Shown piece by piece: positions 38,287 through 47,644 of a stretch of 64,000 nt of DNA (position 1 is its first letter; every line of letters begins with the position of its first letter). The DNA is from Chromobacterium alkanivorans (GTDB taxonomy: Bacteria; Pseudomonadota; Gammaproteobacteria; Burkholderiales; Chromobacteriaceae). The position numbers and the translations under genes are program-made. The stretch spans positions 62,001 through 126,000 of the forward strand of contig NZ_JAFHKL010000007.1 of the NCBI RefSeq assembly GCF_016937655.1. Direction: 5' to 3'. Below the pieces are notes generated by a model. It did not search any database. It saw only the letters and a list, made by a program, of their open reading frames with translations, and was not told the origin of the DNA.

Positions 38287-38306
38287 GGCGGCATAAAAAT
38301 GCCGCC
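38287..38306 (-). terminator. Hairpin after the lipoprotein gene
   Basis: GGCGGCAT pairs with ATGCCGCC around AAAA, 13 bases after the lipoprotein stop. No strong T-tract. Confidence 0.5.
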
Positions 38307-38318
38307 AACGCGGCCGGC

Positions 38319-38648
38319 TTATTTCTGCTCGGTTTGCGGCTGCTCGGCCTTTTTCTCCTGGGCCTGCAGCGCGCCTTTGACGGCGGAGGCTTGCTCTTTC
38401 AGCTTGTCCACTTGTTCTTTCAGTTCCGGGCTCAGCGCGGCGGCGGCGGCGCCGGCCTGTTTGGCCGCGCCGATGGCGGCGCTGGCTTGTTCCTTGAGCT
38501 GGCCCAGCGGCGCGCTGCTGTCCTGCAGCGTGTTGTGAACCGTGCCGATGGCGCTGGAGGCGGATTCCTGCAATTGGTTGGTTTGCTTCTCGCTGCAAGC
38601 GGCCAGAGCCAGGGCGGAAGCGGCGGCGATCAAAAGCGTGGCGCGCAT
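38319..38648 (-). CDS. Small lipoprotein with helical repeats
   Basis: 109 residues. Lipoprotein signal MRATLLIAAASALALAAC with lipobox LAAC, so it should be acylated and membrane-anchored. The mature part is Ala/Gln/Lys-rich and wholly helical with repeated KEQASA units (QLKEQASAAIGAAKQ, EQVDKLKEQASAVKGALQAQEKK), a coiled-coil pattern. AACGAGG precedes ATG at 38648. Function unknown; a periplasmic structural or envelope role is a guess. Confidence 0.75.
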   Translation of the reverse strand: MRATLLIAAASALALAACSEKQTNQLQESASSAIGTVHNTLQDSSAPLGQLKEQASAAIGAAKQAGAAAAALSPELKEQVDKLKEQASAVKGALQAQEKKAEQPQTEQK

Positions 38649-38808
38649 GTAAACGTCCTCGTTGGGGAAAATGCTGTATTGAGCGCTGGCGAAGGCCGAA
38701 GTTCCAGCGGTGGTTCCTGGCATCAAGGACAAGTGGTTCTTATGACTCTGTCTTGGCTGAGCCACAATGCGCGCATTGGGCGCGTGCGCGCCGCCACTGG
38801 AGATCTGC

Positions 38809-39261
38809 ATGAGCGATACGCTTTCCATCCGCCCGTTGCGGGCCGAAGATTACGAGGCCTGGTTGCCGCTATGGCGCGGCTATCAGCGTTTTTACCAAGT
38901 GACGATGGACGAGGCCACGGTCGAGGGGACCTGGCGGCGCTATCTGCTGCCGGATCACGCGATGCGCGGCTGGCTGGCCTGGGACGGCGAGCGGGCGGTG
39001 GGGCTGGTGCACATCGTATTGCACCCCAGCAGCTGGACCCTGGGCGATTATTGCTATTTGCAGGATTTGTTCGTGGCCGAGGATTGCCGCGGCCTGGGCG
39101 CCGGGCGGCAACTGATCGAATGGGTGTACCGGTGGGCGCGCGAGCGCGAGTGTTCGCGGGTGTATTGGCTGACCCATGAGACCAACGCCACCGCGCGGCG
39201 GCTTTACGATCAGTTGGCGGAGAACCTGGGTTTTATCCAGTACCGCAAGCAGCTGACGTAG
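38809..39261 (+). CDS. GNAT N-acetyltransferase
   Basis: 150 residues. LSIRPLRAEDYEAWLPLWRGYQRFY at the start, YLQDLFVAEDCRGLGAGRQLIEWVYRWAR as the acetyl-CoA core, and WLTHETNATARRLYDQLAENLGFIQY at the end, typical of GNATs of the RimI-like group. Ribosome site GGAGATCTGC precedes ATG at 38809. It is convergent with the YcaQ-like gene 3 bases away. Substrate unknown. Confidence 0.85.
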   Translation: MSDTLSIRPLRAEDYEAWLPLWRGYQRFYQVTMDEATVEGTWRRYLLPDHAMRGWLAWDGERAVGLVHIVLHPSSWTLGDYCYLQDLFVAEDCRGLGAGRQLIEWVYRWARERECSRVYWLTHETNATARRLYDQLAENLGFIQYRKQLT

Positions 39262-39264
39262 TTT

Positions 39265-40476
39265 TCAGGCGGTCAGCGCGGCCGCCAGCGTCCCCGGCGC
39301 GCGTTCCACGTGCAGCCGCGGCGCGCCGTGCCAGTCGGCCAGCTTTTGCAGCGCGGTCTTGAGGTCGGCGCTCAGCCGCGCGCTGTGGCGCACGCCGGGT
39401 TCGAGGTACAGCGCTTTGACCTCGAACACGCCCTGGGCGCGGTGGGCCTTGGCGTCCAGCCGGCCCACCAGCTTGCCGCGGTTGAGGATGGGCAGCACGA
39501 AATAGCCGTACTGGCGTTTGGGCGCCGGGGTATAGCATTCGATGCGGTAGTCGAAGTCGAACAGTTCCGACGCGCGCTTGCGGTCCCAGACCAGCGGGTC
39601 GAACGGCGACAGGATGGCGGTGGCGCTGGCCTTGAGCTCGCCGGCCGCGGCTCGCGGCAAATATTCCGCCAGGCCGGCGTCGACGAAGACGTCGTGCTGC
39701 CAGCCGTCGATGCGGGCCGGAATCAGCTCGCCGGCGTCGGCCATCTGGTGCAGCATGGCGTCGTAGCGGCCGCGCTTGAGCCGGTAGTAATCGGCCACCC
39801 AGCCGGCCTTGACCACGCCCAGCGCGCGGCAGCTGTTGCGCAGCATCCGCCATTGCGCCTGTTCCTCGGTGGGCAGGTCGCGCGCGTCGTCCCAGCCGGG
39901 CTTCACCCGCTCCGCCAGGTCGTAGACGCGCTGGAAATTGCGTCTTTCCTTTACCATCAGCCGCCCCAGCGTGAACAGCACTTCCAGGTGGCGCTTCTCC
40001 GGCTTCCAGTCCCACCAGCCGTTGCCCTTGCCGTCCTTGCGCTCGAAGTCCGCCGAACGCGCCGGACCGTTGGCGCGGATGCCTTCGACCAGCGCGTCGA
40101 TGTCGGCGCGGTGCTGTTCCAGCCAGCGCAGCGAGAATTTCCAGCCCATCGCTTCCGGATTCAGCATGCGGTGGCGCAGCAGGCCGTAGTCCTCGGCGGG
40201 GACGAAGCAGGCTTCGTGCGCCCAGTATTCGAACAGCCGGCCTTCGGCCAGCAATTGGTCCAGCCAGGCCGGGTCGTAGGAGCCCAGCCGGCTGTGCAGC
40301 ACCAGATAGGGGCTGCGCGCCACCACGTGGATGGTGTCGATCTGCAACAGCGCCATGCGGCGGACGGCGGCCAGCACGTCGGCCTTGCCGGCTTTGCGGC
40401 GCGGCGGGCTCAACAGGCCCTGGGCGGCCAGTTGCAGATGGCGGGCTTGCTGCGGCGACAGGTGCAAAATGGACAT
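39265..40476 (-). CDS. YcaQ-family winged-helix DNA glycosylase (crosslink repair type)
   Basis: 403 residues. Family HTH_42/DUF1006: LSPQQARHLQLAAQGL, then the QxD motif in LLQIDTIHVV that is catalytic in E. coli YcaQ (AlkX), which unhooks interstrand crosslinks. Also YEYWAHEACFVP-like FEYWAHEACFVPAED, and the C-terminal SPFDPLVWDRKRASELFDFDYRIECYTPAPKRQYGYFVLP signature. The length is normal. A GGCCC tandem repeat lies about 106-127 bases upstream of the start. Confidence 0.87.
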   Translation of the reverse strand: MSILHLSPQQARHLQLAAQGLLSPPRRKAGKADVLAAVRRMALLQIDTIHVVARSPYLVLHSRLGSYDPAWLDQLLAEGRLFEYWAHEACFVPAEDYGLLRHRMLNPEAMGWKFSLRWLEQHRADIDALVEGIRANGPARSADFERKDGKGNGWWDWKPEKRHLEVLFTLGRLMVKERRNFQRVYDLAERVKPGWDDARDLPTEEQAQWRMLRNSCRALGVVKAGWVADYYRLKRGRYDAMLHQMADAGELIPARIDGWQHDVFVDAGLAEYLPRAAAGELKASATAILSPFDPLVWDRKRASELFDFDYRIECYTPAPKRQYGYFVLPILNRGKLVGRLDAKAHRAQGVFEVKALYLEPGVRHSARLSADLKTALQKLADWHGAPRLHVERAPGTLAAALTA

Positions 40477-40581
40477 GGCATGGTCATCGGTAGGACAAGT
40501 GGATGACTATAACAAAATCCGTTTTGCGCGGGGATGAAGCTCGCGCGGATTCAGTCGCCGCGCGAGCGGGAGGGCGGGCCT

Positions 40582-40603
40582 GGCCCGGCCCGGCCCGGCC
40601 CGG
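40582..40603. repeat. GGCCC tandem pentanucleotide repeat
   Basis: Four perfect GGCCC units plus GG, preceded by an imperfect unit. It lies between the YcaQ-like gene start and the stop codon of a minus-strand binding-protein gene. Confidence 0.85.
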
Positions 40604-40606
40604 TTC

Positions 40607-41377
40607 TCAGGGCTTGCTCTGGCCGGCGAAGAATTGCTTCACCAGCTGTTGATAACTGCCGTCCTGGCGCATTTTCTCCAAGGCCTGGTTGAAGCGTTGC
40701 AGCAGCGGCAGCTGGGGCGAGGTTTTGTTGATGGCGAGGTAAGTGGCCTTGCTGGCCAGGATGGCCGGCGCTATCGCCAGGTTGGAATAGGCGCCGTTTT
40801 GCATCCTGGCGTCCATCGCTTCCTGTATCGCCAGCACCGCGTCCAGATTGCCGCGCTGCAGCAGTTGCAGGTTCTGGCGGTCGGAATCGCCGTCGTAGGC
40901 GATGAAGCGCTTGTCGGCGCGGGCGCGGTCGAATTCGTCGCCGTAGCTCCAGCCGGCCATCACGCCGACGCGCTTATTGTCCAGATCGGCCAGGCCGCGG
41001 AATTCGATCGGGCGCTGGCGGAGATAGACCACCACGATGCGCTCCTGGTACAGCGGCAGGCTGAAGTCGTAGCGTTGTTCGCGGTTGACGGTTTTGTAGA
41101 TGCCGGCCGCCGCCATCGCGTTGCGGTCCAGTTCGAACAGCGCGCGGCGCCAGGTCAGCGCTCGAAAGGCATGGGGGATGCCGGCCTTGTCGCAGACGGC
41201 GCTGACCAGGCGCGGGTACAGGCCGCCGACCCGCTCGTTCTCGCCGTACATGAACGGCGGCGCGTTGGCGTCCACCGCCACGGTCAGGGTTTCCGCTTCC
41301 TGCCCGCGGCAGGGCGCGGCCAGGCTAGCGCATAGCAGCAGCAAAGTCAGGCCGAGGCGGCGGATGCTAGCGGTCAT
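40607..41377 (-). CDS. Periplasmic amino-acid-type binding protein (orphan)
   Basis: 256 residues with signal peptide (MTASIRRLGLTLLLLCASLAAPCRG). Family 3 binding protein: LTVAVDANAPPFMYGENERVGGLYPRLV, FSLPLYQERIVVVYLRQ, DLDNKRVGVMAGWSYGDEFD, LLQRGNLDAVLAIQEA and a C-terminal ALEKMRQDGSYQQLVKQFF. No permease or ATPase beside it. It is the third such orphan in the window. Ligand unknown; amino acids or related polar solutes are typical. Confidence 0.8.
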   Translation of the reverse strand: MTASIRRLGLTLLLLCASLAAPCRGQEAETLTVAVDANAPPFMYGENERVGGLYPRLVSAVCDKAGIPHAFRALTWRRALFELDRNAMAAAGIYKTVNREQRYDFSLPLYQERIVVVYLRQRPIEFRGLADLDNKRVGVMAGWSYGDEFDRARADKRFIAYDGDSDRQNLQLLQRGNLDAVLAIQEAMDARMQNGAYSNLAIAPAILASKATYLAINKTSPQLPLLQRFNQALEKMRQDGSYQQLVKQFFAGQSKP

Positions 41378-41443
41378 CGAGGCGAATCCGGTGCGTGCTG
41401 ATCAGCTAAGCATAGCCGCTGTCGCGGCCGACGGCGGGCAAAC

Positions 41444-41469
41444 AAAAACGGAACCCGAGGGTTCCGTTT
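41444..41469 (-). terminator. Terminator of pyk
   Basis: On the minus strand an 11-bp stem (AAACGGAACCC/GGGTTCCGTTT) with a 2-base loop runs into TTTTTGTTT, 22 bases after the pyk stop. Confidence 0.85.
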
Positions 41470-41490
41470 GTTTTGACGTTTAGTCGGCGC

Positions 41491-42897
41491 TCAAGGGTAG
41501 ACGATGCGCAGCAGATTGGTGGTGCCCGGCGTGCCGAACGGCACCCCGGCGATGATCACCATCGGTTTGCCTTGCTCCGCCAGGCCCAGCTTGGTGGCGG
41601 CGAAGGTGGTCTTCACCACCATGTCTTCCAGGTTTTCCGCGTCCGGGCCGTTGTAGGCCACCACGCCCCAGACCAGGGTCAGCCGGCGCGCGGTGTCCAG
41701 CCGCGGCGAGATGCCGAGGATGGGGGTGTGCGGGCGCTCGCGCGCCAGCCGCAGGCAGGTGGAGCCGCTGGTGGTGAAGGCGGCGGACACGGTGACCGGC
41801 AGCAGCGAACCCACTTTGCGCACGCAGGCGGCGATGGCGTCGGCGCGGTCCGGCGCGTCGGCGGCGCTGTAGTCCAGCGCCATCACCCGGCGGTAATCCG
41901 GCGCGCTTTCCACGCGGCGGATCACCCGGTCCATGATGCGCACCGCTTCCAGCGGGAACTGGCCGGCGGCGGTTTCCGCCGACAGCATCACCGCGTCGGC
42001 GCCCTCGTAAACCGCGGTGGCCACGTCGTTGGCCTCGGCGCGGGTGGGGGTGGGCGCGGTGATCATCGATTCCAGCATCTGGGTGGCGACGATGACCGGG
42101 CGGCCCAGGTGGCGGCACTGGTGGACGATGCGGCGCTGCACCACCGGCACGTCTTCCGGCGGCAGCTCCACGCCCAGATCGCCGCGCGCCACCATTACCG
42201 CGTCGGCCAGTTCGGTGATGGCGTCCAGTTCGTCCACCGCCGACGGTTTTTCGATCTTGACCACGATGCCCAGTTTCTGGCCCACCAGTTCGCGCAGCTC
42301 GCGCACGTCGTTGGCGGTCTGCACGAAGGACAGCGCCAGCCAGTCCGCGCCTTCCTTCTGCGCGAATTCGGCGTCCAGCCTGTCCTTATCGGTGATGGCT
42401 GACAGCGGCAAGATGGTTTGCGGCAGATTGAAGCCCTTGCGGCTGGACAATTCGCCGCCCACTTCCACCCGGGTGGCGATGCGGCGTTCTTCCACTTGTT
42501 CCACGTGAAACGCCAATTTGCCGTCGTTGACTAGGATGCGGTGGCCGGGCTTGAGCGCGGCGAAGGCTTCCGGATGCGGCAGGCTGGCGCGTTGGGCGTC
42601 GCCGTCCACTTCGTCCAGCACGAAGTCGAATTTATCGCCGGTGTTCACTGTCGCCGGCACGGCGAACTGGCCGATGCGCAGCTTGGGTCCTTGCAGGTCC
42701 ACCAACACGCCCAAGGGACGGCCGACGGCGGCTTCGGCGGCGCGGATGGAGGCCAGGCGCGCGCGGTGGTCGTCGTGATTGCCGTGGCTCATATTGAGGC
42801 GGAACACGTTCACGCCGGAGCGGGCCAGTTCCAGGATGATTTCGGGCGTGCTGGACGCCGGGCCCAGCGTGGCGAGGATTTTGGTATTGCGAAGCAT
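41491..42897 (-). CDS. pyk: Pyruvate kinase
   Basis: Converts phosphoenolpyruvate and ADP to pyruvate and ATP, the last step of glycolysis. 468 residues. N-terminal TKILATLGPASSTPEII and FRLNMSHGNHDDH, then the B domain. The active-site signature VVKIEKPSAVDELDAI holds catalytic lysine and glutamate, followed by MVARGDLGVELP. C-terminal FTTSGSTCLRLARERPHTPILGISP is the regulatory domain. It resembles the PykA (type II) group. A divergent 729-bp region separates it from glpK. Confidence 0.95.
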   Translation of the reverse strand: MLRNTKILATLGPASSTPEIILELARSGVNVFRLNMSHGNHDDHRARLASIRAAEAAVGRPLGVLVDLQGPKLRIGQFAVPATVNTGDKFDFVLDEVDGDAQRASLPHPEAFAALKPGHRILVNDGKLAFHVEQVEERRIATRVEVGGELSSRKGFNLPQTILPLSAITDKDRLDAEFAQKEGADWLALSFVQTANDVRELRELVGQKLGIVVKIEKPSAVDELDAITELADAVMVARGDLGVELPPEDVPVVQRRIVHQCRHLGRPVIVATQMLESMITAPTPTRAEANDVATAVYEGADAVMLSAETAAGQFPLEAVRIMDRVIRRVESAPDYRRVMALDYSAADAPDRADAIAACVRKVGSLLPVTVSAAFTTSGSTCLRLARERPHTPILGISPRLDTARRLTLVWGVVAYNGPDAENLEDMVVKTTFAATKLGLAEQGKPMVIIAGVPFGTPGTTNLLRIVYP

Positions 42898-43344
42898 GAC
42901 AGTCCTTTATGCCCGGTCCGGCCGCGGCGTCGCGCGCGGCCGGGCATGGGCGGTGTTGTTTTGCCAATCACATCCGTGTGTCTTTCCATCGAGGCTGCGC
43001 CGCGCTTGATGGAACTGTCTGTCATGCTGCCACAGTCGGGCTGTAGCGGCTTGACTACGTAAGGCCGGCGGCGCGGAGAGCCGGAAAATGCGCGATCTGT
43101 GTGCGAATCCCGCCACGCGGCCGAGGTGAATGTTCGTTTTTTGCGCGTTTTACTCTCTTTGGCGGCAAGCGGGACGGGGCTCCGAAACGCTAGCCCAGGG
43201 TGGATCTTGGGACCAGAGCATTGTCATTTTATCTCCAGATAAAGACAAAAACTTTGTTGCAACACAGAGTCAGTGGAGAATCCTGGTGCTCAATGCGCTG
43301 CAACATAGGGTTTTTGCTCGATAACTTGCTGAAACGGCATCATT
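42898..43344. other. Left part of the pyk-glpK intergenic region
   Basis: No convincing gene. Should contain the pyk promoter on the minus strand. Includes the repeated words GTTGCAACA and GCTGCAACA around 43256-43306 of unknown meaning. No hairpin or known operator recognised. Confidence 0.5.
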
Positions 43345-43361
43345 TGTAGTGGGGCGCTACA
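43345..43361. promoter_or_regulatory. TGTAG-N7-CTACA palindrome (HexR-like?)
   Basis: Perfect 5-bp arms around TGGGGCG. The arms resemble HexR operators (TGTARTW... form), which in gammaproteobacteria control pyk and other central carbon genes, but the GC centre is atypical. It lies 448 bp before pyk and 266 bp before glpK. Confidence 0.35.
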
Positions 43362-43449
43362 GGCGCTAAATCCTTGTCTTTATTGCTTTGCAGCATGGAT
43401 TGGGGCGGTGTGGAAAGTCGTGATATTAAGATTTTTTTACGAAGAACGA

Positions 43450-43498
43450 TTGACAAGCTTGGGCCGGGGCCTAGAATGGCTCGAAAATAAAACGAACG
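43450..43498 (+). promoter_or_regulatory. Sigma-70 promoter and possible GlpR operator of glpK
   Basis: TTGACA (43450-43455), 16 bp, then TAGAAT (43472-43477), a near-consensus promoter. Directly after it, TCGAAAATAAAACGAACG (43481-43498) resembles DeoR-type GlpR half-sites, and its AAACGAAC recurs as the complement of GTTCGTTT ahead of glpD. Repressor binding here would block transcription start. No glpR gene is in the window. Confidence 0.6.
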
Positions 43499-43626
43499 TC
43501 ATAAGTACAAAAAGAAACATTATCAATAACTTGAGCGATGGAGCACGGTCCAGAACCGGCATCCGCCGCCGCATGCAACGAACGAACAGACACTAGGCCG
43601 CCCACCGGCTGAACAGGAGAAACCCT

Positions 43627-45132
43627 ATGCAGGATCAATTCGTGTTGGCCTTGGATCAAGGCACCACCAGTTCTCGCGCCATTTTGTTTAATCGCAGCGG
43701 CGACATCGTATCGCTGGCGCAAAAGGAATTCCGTCAGATCTACCCGCAGCCGGGCTGGGTGGAACACGATCCGCAGGAAATCTGGGGCGGGCAGGTGGGC
43801 GTGGCGGCCGAGGCGGTGGCCAAGGCCGGCATCGACGGCCGCAGCATCGCCGCCATCGGCATCACCAATCAGCGCGAAACCACCATTGTGTGGGACCGCG
43901 AGACCGGCCACCCGGTGTACAACGCCATCGTCTGGCAGGACCGCCGCACCGCGGAATTCTGCGATGAATTGAAGGTGCGCGGCCTGGGCGAGTTGATCCG
44001 CTCCAAGACCGGCCTGCTGGTGGACGCTTATTTCTCCGGCAGCAAGATCAAGTGGATTCTGGACAATGTGCCGGGCGCGCGCGAACGCGCCCGCGACGGC
44101 AAGCTGGCCTTCGGCACCGTGGACAGCTGGCTGATCTGGAACTTCACCCACGGCAAGGTGCATGTCACCGACGTGTCCAACGCTTCGCGCACCATGCTCT
44201 ACAACATCCACACCCTGGAATGGGACGCGGAGCTGCTGGACATCATGGGCGTGCCGGCCAGCATGCTGCCGGAGGTGAAAAGCTCCAGCGAAGTCTACGG
44301 CCACACCCACGCCACCCACCTGGGCGTGGAAATCCCGATCGCCGGCGTGGCCGGCGACCAGCAGGCGGCCTTGTTCGGCCAGCAATGCACTCGCCCCGGC
44401 ATGGTGAAGAACACCTACGGCACCGGCTGCTTCATGATGCTGAACACCGGCGACGCGCCGATCGAATCCAAGAACAATCTGCTGACCACCATCGCCTGGA
44501 AGGTGGACGGCAAGGTGCAGTACGCGCTGGAAGGCTCCATCTTCATCGGCGGCGCGGTGGTCAAATGGCTGCGCGACGGCCTGGGCATCATCCGCCATTC
44601 CGCCGACGTGGGGCCGCTGGCGCAGGAAGTGGCCGACAGCGACGGCGTCTACCTGGTGCCGGCCTTCGCCGGCCTGGGCGCGCCACACTGGAACCCCAAC
44701 GCGCGCGGCACCATCGTCGGCGCCACCCTGGGCACCAAGGCCGCCCACATCGCCCGCGCGGCGCTGGACAGCATCGCCTACCAGACCATGGACGTGCTCA
44801 AGGCGATGGAGGCCGACGCCGGCCTGGACATCGCCGAATTGCGCGTGGACGGCGGCGCCACCATCAACGAGCTGCTGATGCAGTTCCAGTCCGACATCCT
44901 GAGCGTGGACGTGGTGCGCCCAAGGATCACCGAAACCACTGCGCTGGGCGCCGCCTATCTGGCCGGCCTCGCCGTCGGCTACTGGAAGAACGTCGAAGAC
45001 GTGCAGGGCCAGTGGCAGTTGGACCACCGCTTCAAGCCGCGGCTGGAAGCCGCGCAAGTGGCCGGCAAGGTCAAGGGCTGGCGGCGCGCGGTGAACGCCG
45101 CCAAGGTCTGGGCCGACGACGAACAGGCTTGA
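43627..45132 (+). CDS. glpK: Glycerol kinase
   Basis: Phosphorylates glycerol to sn-glycerol-3-phosphate with ATP, trapping it in the cytosol. 501 residues, as in E. coli. FGGY-family signature: [17 protein letters not shown] near the N-terminus, [33 protein letters not shown] and [19 protein letters not shown] near the C-terminus. AGGAGAAACCCT lies ahead of ATG. First of four glycerol genes in the same direction; glpF follows after 85 bp. Confidence 0.97.
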   Translation: MQDQFVLALDQGTTSSRAILFNRSGDIVSLAQKEFRQIYPQPGWVEHDPQEIWGGQVGVAAEAVAKAGIDGRSIAAIGITNQRETTIVWDRETGHPVYNAIVWQDRRTAEFCDELKVRGLGELIRSKTGLLVDAYFSGSKIKWILDNVPGARERARDGKLAFGTVDSWLIWNFTHGKVHVTDVSNASRTMLYNIHTLEWDAELLDIMGVPASMLPEVKSSSEVYGHTHATHLGVEIPIAGVAGDQQAALFGQQCTRPGMVKNTYGTGCFMMLNTGDAPIESKNNLLTTIAWKVDGKVQYALEGSIFIGGAVVKWLRDGLGIIRHSADVGPLAQEVADSDGVYLVPAFAGLGAPHWNPNARGTIVGATLGTKAAHIARAALDSIAYQTMDVLKAMEADAGLDIAELRVDGGATINELLMQFQSDILSVDVVRPRITETTALGAAYLAGLAVGYWKNVEDVQGQWQLDHRFKPRLEAAQVAGKVKGWRRAVNAAKVWADDEQA

Positions 45133-45217
45133 CGCAAGGGTCCGTCTTGGACGCGACGACTGATATGCTCCGCCGCCAGGGCGCGGCGGACGCACTCCTT
45201 ATCCGGAAGAAACGATC

Positions 45218-45919
45218 ATGAATCCTTTAATGGGCGAATTCATCGGCACCGCCTTGCTGGTGCTGCTGGGCAACGGCGTGGTGGCCAATGTGCTGCTGAA
45301 AAACACCAAGGGCCACAATAGCGGCCTCATCGTCATCGCCTTCGGCTGGGCGATGGCGGTCTTCGTCGGCGTGTTCAGCGTGGCGGCGATCAGCGGCGCC
45401 CACCTGAACCCGGCGGTGTCGGTGGCGCTGGCGGTGGCCGGCAAGTTTCCTTGGGACAAAGTGCCCGGCTACGTGCTGGCGCAGATGCTGGGCGGCATGA
45501 GCGGCGCCGGCCTGATGTGGCTGATTTACCGCAAGCATTTCGACAGCACCGATTGCGCCGACACCAAGCTGGCCACCTTCTGCACCGGCCCGGCCATCCG
45601 CAGCCTGCCGGGCAATCTGGTGTCCGAAATCGTCGCCACCTTCGTGCTGGTGTTCGCCATCCTCAGCATGGTGGCGCCCAAGATGTCGCTGGGCGCCATC
45701 GACGCGCTGCCTGTCGCGCTGCTGGTGTTGGGCATCGGCGTGTCGCTGGGCGGCACCACCGGCTACGCGATGAGCCCGGCGCGCGATCTGGCGCCGCGCA
45801 TCATGCACGCCATCCTGCCGATTCCCGGCAAACGCGACAGCGACTGGGGCTACGCCTGGGTGCCGGTGGTGGGCTCGCTGATCGGCGGCGCGCTGGCGGC
45901 CCTGGCCTATACCCTGTGA
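45218..45919 (+). CDS. glpF: Glycerol facilitator (aquaglyceroporin)
   Basis: 233 residues with six membrane helices and two half-helices. The first pore motif is normal (SGAHLNPAVSVALAV). The second, usually NPARD, reads MSPARDLAPRI, so Asn is replaced by Ser while the Arg of the selectivity filter and the Asp typical of glycerol channels remain. Passive uptake of glycerol fits its place just after glpK. A short hairpin follows the gene. Whether SPA alters transport is unknown. Confidence 0.93.
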   Translation: MNPLMGEFIGTALLVLLGNGVVANVLLKNTKGHNSGLIVIAFGWAMAVFVGVFSVAAISGAHLNPAVSVALAVAGKFPWDKVPGYVLAQMLGGMSGAGLMWLIYRKHFDSTDCADTKLATFCTGPAIRSLPGNLVSEIVATFVLVFAILSMVAPKMSLGAIDALPVALLVLGIGVSLGGTTGYAMSPARDLAPRIMHAILPIPGKRDSDWGYAWVPVVGSLIGGALAALAYTL

Positions 45920-45956
45920 TGCCTGGCCGGTTCTTTGGAGCCGACCGCAGTTTTCG

Positions 45957-45984
45957 CGCGGCGGCGCTTTAGCCGCCGCGTTTG
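45957..45984 (+). terminator. Hairpin between glpF and glpT
   Basis: CGCGGCGGC pairs with GCCGCCGCG (9 bp) around GCTTTA, followed by only TTTG. Could attenuate or end the glpKF transcript. Confidence 0.5.
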
Positions 45985-46043
45985 TAATCCGGAGCCGACG
46001 CAGAGCGGACCGTAGTTGCCACACTAAAAAATGAGGTGTTCCC

Positions 46044-47390
46044 ATGATCAGCATGTTCCGTCCGGCGGCGCATCAGCCGCTATTGCCCTCCTCTGAGCAA
46101 GACAGCTTGTATCGAAGACTGCGCTGGCAGATCTTCCTCGGCATCTTCATCGGCTACGCCGGTTATTACCTGGTGCGCAAGAACTTCTCGCTGGCCATGC
46201 CCTACCTGGTGGAGCAAGGCTATTCGCGCGGCGACCTGGGCTTCGCCATGTCCGGCGTCGCCATCGCCTACGGCATTTCCAAATTCCTGATGGGCGCGGT
46301 GTCGGACCGTTCCAATCCCCGCGTCTTCCTCAGCGTCGGCCTGATCCTGTCAGCCGCCGTCTTCCTCTTGATGGGCTTCGCCCCCTGGGCCACCTCCAGC
46401 GTCGGCATCATGTTCGTGCTGCTGTTCCTCAACGGCTGGTTCCAGGGCATGGGCTGGCCGGCCAGCGGCCGCACCATGGTGCACTGGTGGTCGCAGAAGG
46501 AGCGCGGCGGCATCGTGTCGATCTGGAACTGCGCGCATAACGTGGGCGGCGGTCTGATCGGCCCGCTGTTCATCCTGGGCATGGGCTGGTTCAACGATTG
46601 GCGCGCCGCCTTCTACGTGCCGGCCGCCGCCGCCATCGGCGTGGCCATCTTCGCCTACCTGACCATGCGCGACACCCCGCAGTCTTGCGGCCTGCCGCCG
46701 GTGGAGGCCTACAAGAACGACTACCCGGAAGACTACAACGCCAGCCACGAGCAAGAACTGAGCGCGCGCGACATCTTCAAGAAATACATCCTGCCCAACA
46801 AGCTGCTGTGGTACATCGCCTTCGCCAACGTCTTCATCTACCTGCTGCGCTACGGCGTGCTGGACTGGGCGCCCACCTATCTGAAAGAGGTCAAGCACTT
46901 CTCGGTGGATAAATCGTCTTGGGCCTACTTCCTGTACGAATGGGCCGGCATTCCCGGCACCCTGCTGTGCGGCTGGATGTCCGACAAGCTGTTCAAGGGC
47001 AACCGCGGCGCCACCGGCATGCTGTTCATGGCCCTGGTGACCGTGGCCACCGTGGTGTACTGGCTGAACCCGGCCGGCAACCCCACCGTGGACATGCTGG
47101 CGCTGATCGCCATCGGCTTCCTGATCTACGGCCCGGTGATGCTGGTGGGCCTGCACGCGCTGGAGCTGGCGCCGAAGAAAGCCGCCGGCACCGCCGCCGG
47201 CTTCACCGGCCTGTTCGGCTATCTGGGCGGCTCGGTGGCCGCCAACGCGGTGGTCGGCTACACCGTCGATCACTTCGGCTGGGACGGCGGCTTCATGCTG
47301 ATGGTGGGCTCTTGCGTCGCCGCCATTGTGCTGTTGGCGCTGACCACCTGGCACGGACGCGGCCAGGACGCCGCCTTGAACCGCGGCTAG
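46044..47390 (+). CDS. glpT: Glycerol-3-phosphate/phosphate antiporter
   Basis: 448-residue major facilitator of the organophosphate:phosphate antiporter group (E. coli GlpT 452). N-terminal [22 protein letters not shown] contains the arginine matching GlpT R45, which binds phosphate, and [16 protein letters not shown] is the family signature. A central cytosolic loop (about residues 205-250) splits two six-helix bundles. UhpT-type transporters are the alternative, but the surrounding glp genes favour glycerol-3-phosphate. A strong terminator follows. Confidence 0.92.
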   Translation: MISMFRPAAHQPLLPSSEQDSLYRRLRWQIFLGIFIGYAGYYLVRKNFSLAMPYLVEQGYSRGDLGFAMSGVAIAYGISKFLMGAVSDRSNPRVFLSVGLILSAAVFLLMGFAPWATSSVGIMFVLLFLNGWFQGMGWPASGRTMVHWWSQKERGGIVSIWNCAHNVGGGLIGPLFILGMGWFNDWRAAFYVPAAAAIGVAIFAYLTMRDTPQSCGLPPVEAYKNDYPEDYNASHEQELSARDIFKKYILPNKLLWYIAFANVFIYLLRYGVLDWAPTYLKEVKHFSVDKSSWAYFLYEWAGIPGTLLCGWMSDKLFKGNRGATGMLFMALVTVATVVYWLNPAGNPTVDMLALIAIGFLIYGPVMLVGLHALELAPKKAAGTAAGFTGLFGYLGGSVAANAVVGYTVDHFGWDGGFMLMVGSCVAAIVLLALTTWHGRGQDAALNRG

Positions 47391-47425
47391 ATCCCGCAGG
47401 GCCCGGCGCTGCCGGGCGCTTTACG

Positions 47426-47457
47426 AGGCGGCGACCCTGGTTGCCGCCTGTTTTTTT
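47426..47457 (+). terminator. Terminator of glpT
   Basis: AGGCGGCGACC pairs with GGTTGCCGCCT (11 bp, one G-T) and is followed by a run of seven T after one G. Confidence 0.9.
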
Positions 47458-47511
47458 GCGTATTTCCGCGTTTAAGCAGTTAAAAAGACAAAATCGCGTG
47501 CTAACAACGTA

Positions 47512-47551
47512 AAAACGAAAGTGAAATGTTGTATTTTTGTTCGTTTATAAT
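47512..47551 (+). promoter_or_regulatory. Promoter -10 and possible GlpR site of glpD
   Basis: TATAAT (47546-47551) overlaps GTTCGTTTATAA; the complement TTATAAACGAAC matches the AATAAAACGAAC near the glpK promoter. AAAACGAAAGTG at about 47512-47523 gives a second half-site. No good -35 box was seen, fitting a promoter needing an activator or a repressed one. Confidence 0.5.
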
Positions 47552-47644
47552 TATTCTGGGTAGGATGGCATCGTCGGCGCGCGGATGCGCGCGGGCGAGG
47601 GAACAACGACTCGAACTGGGTCCCCTGGAAGGAAGAGGCGAAAG

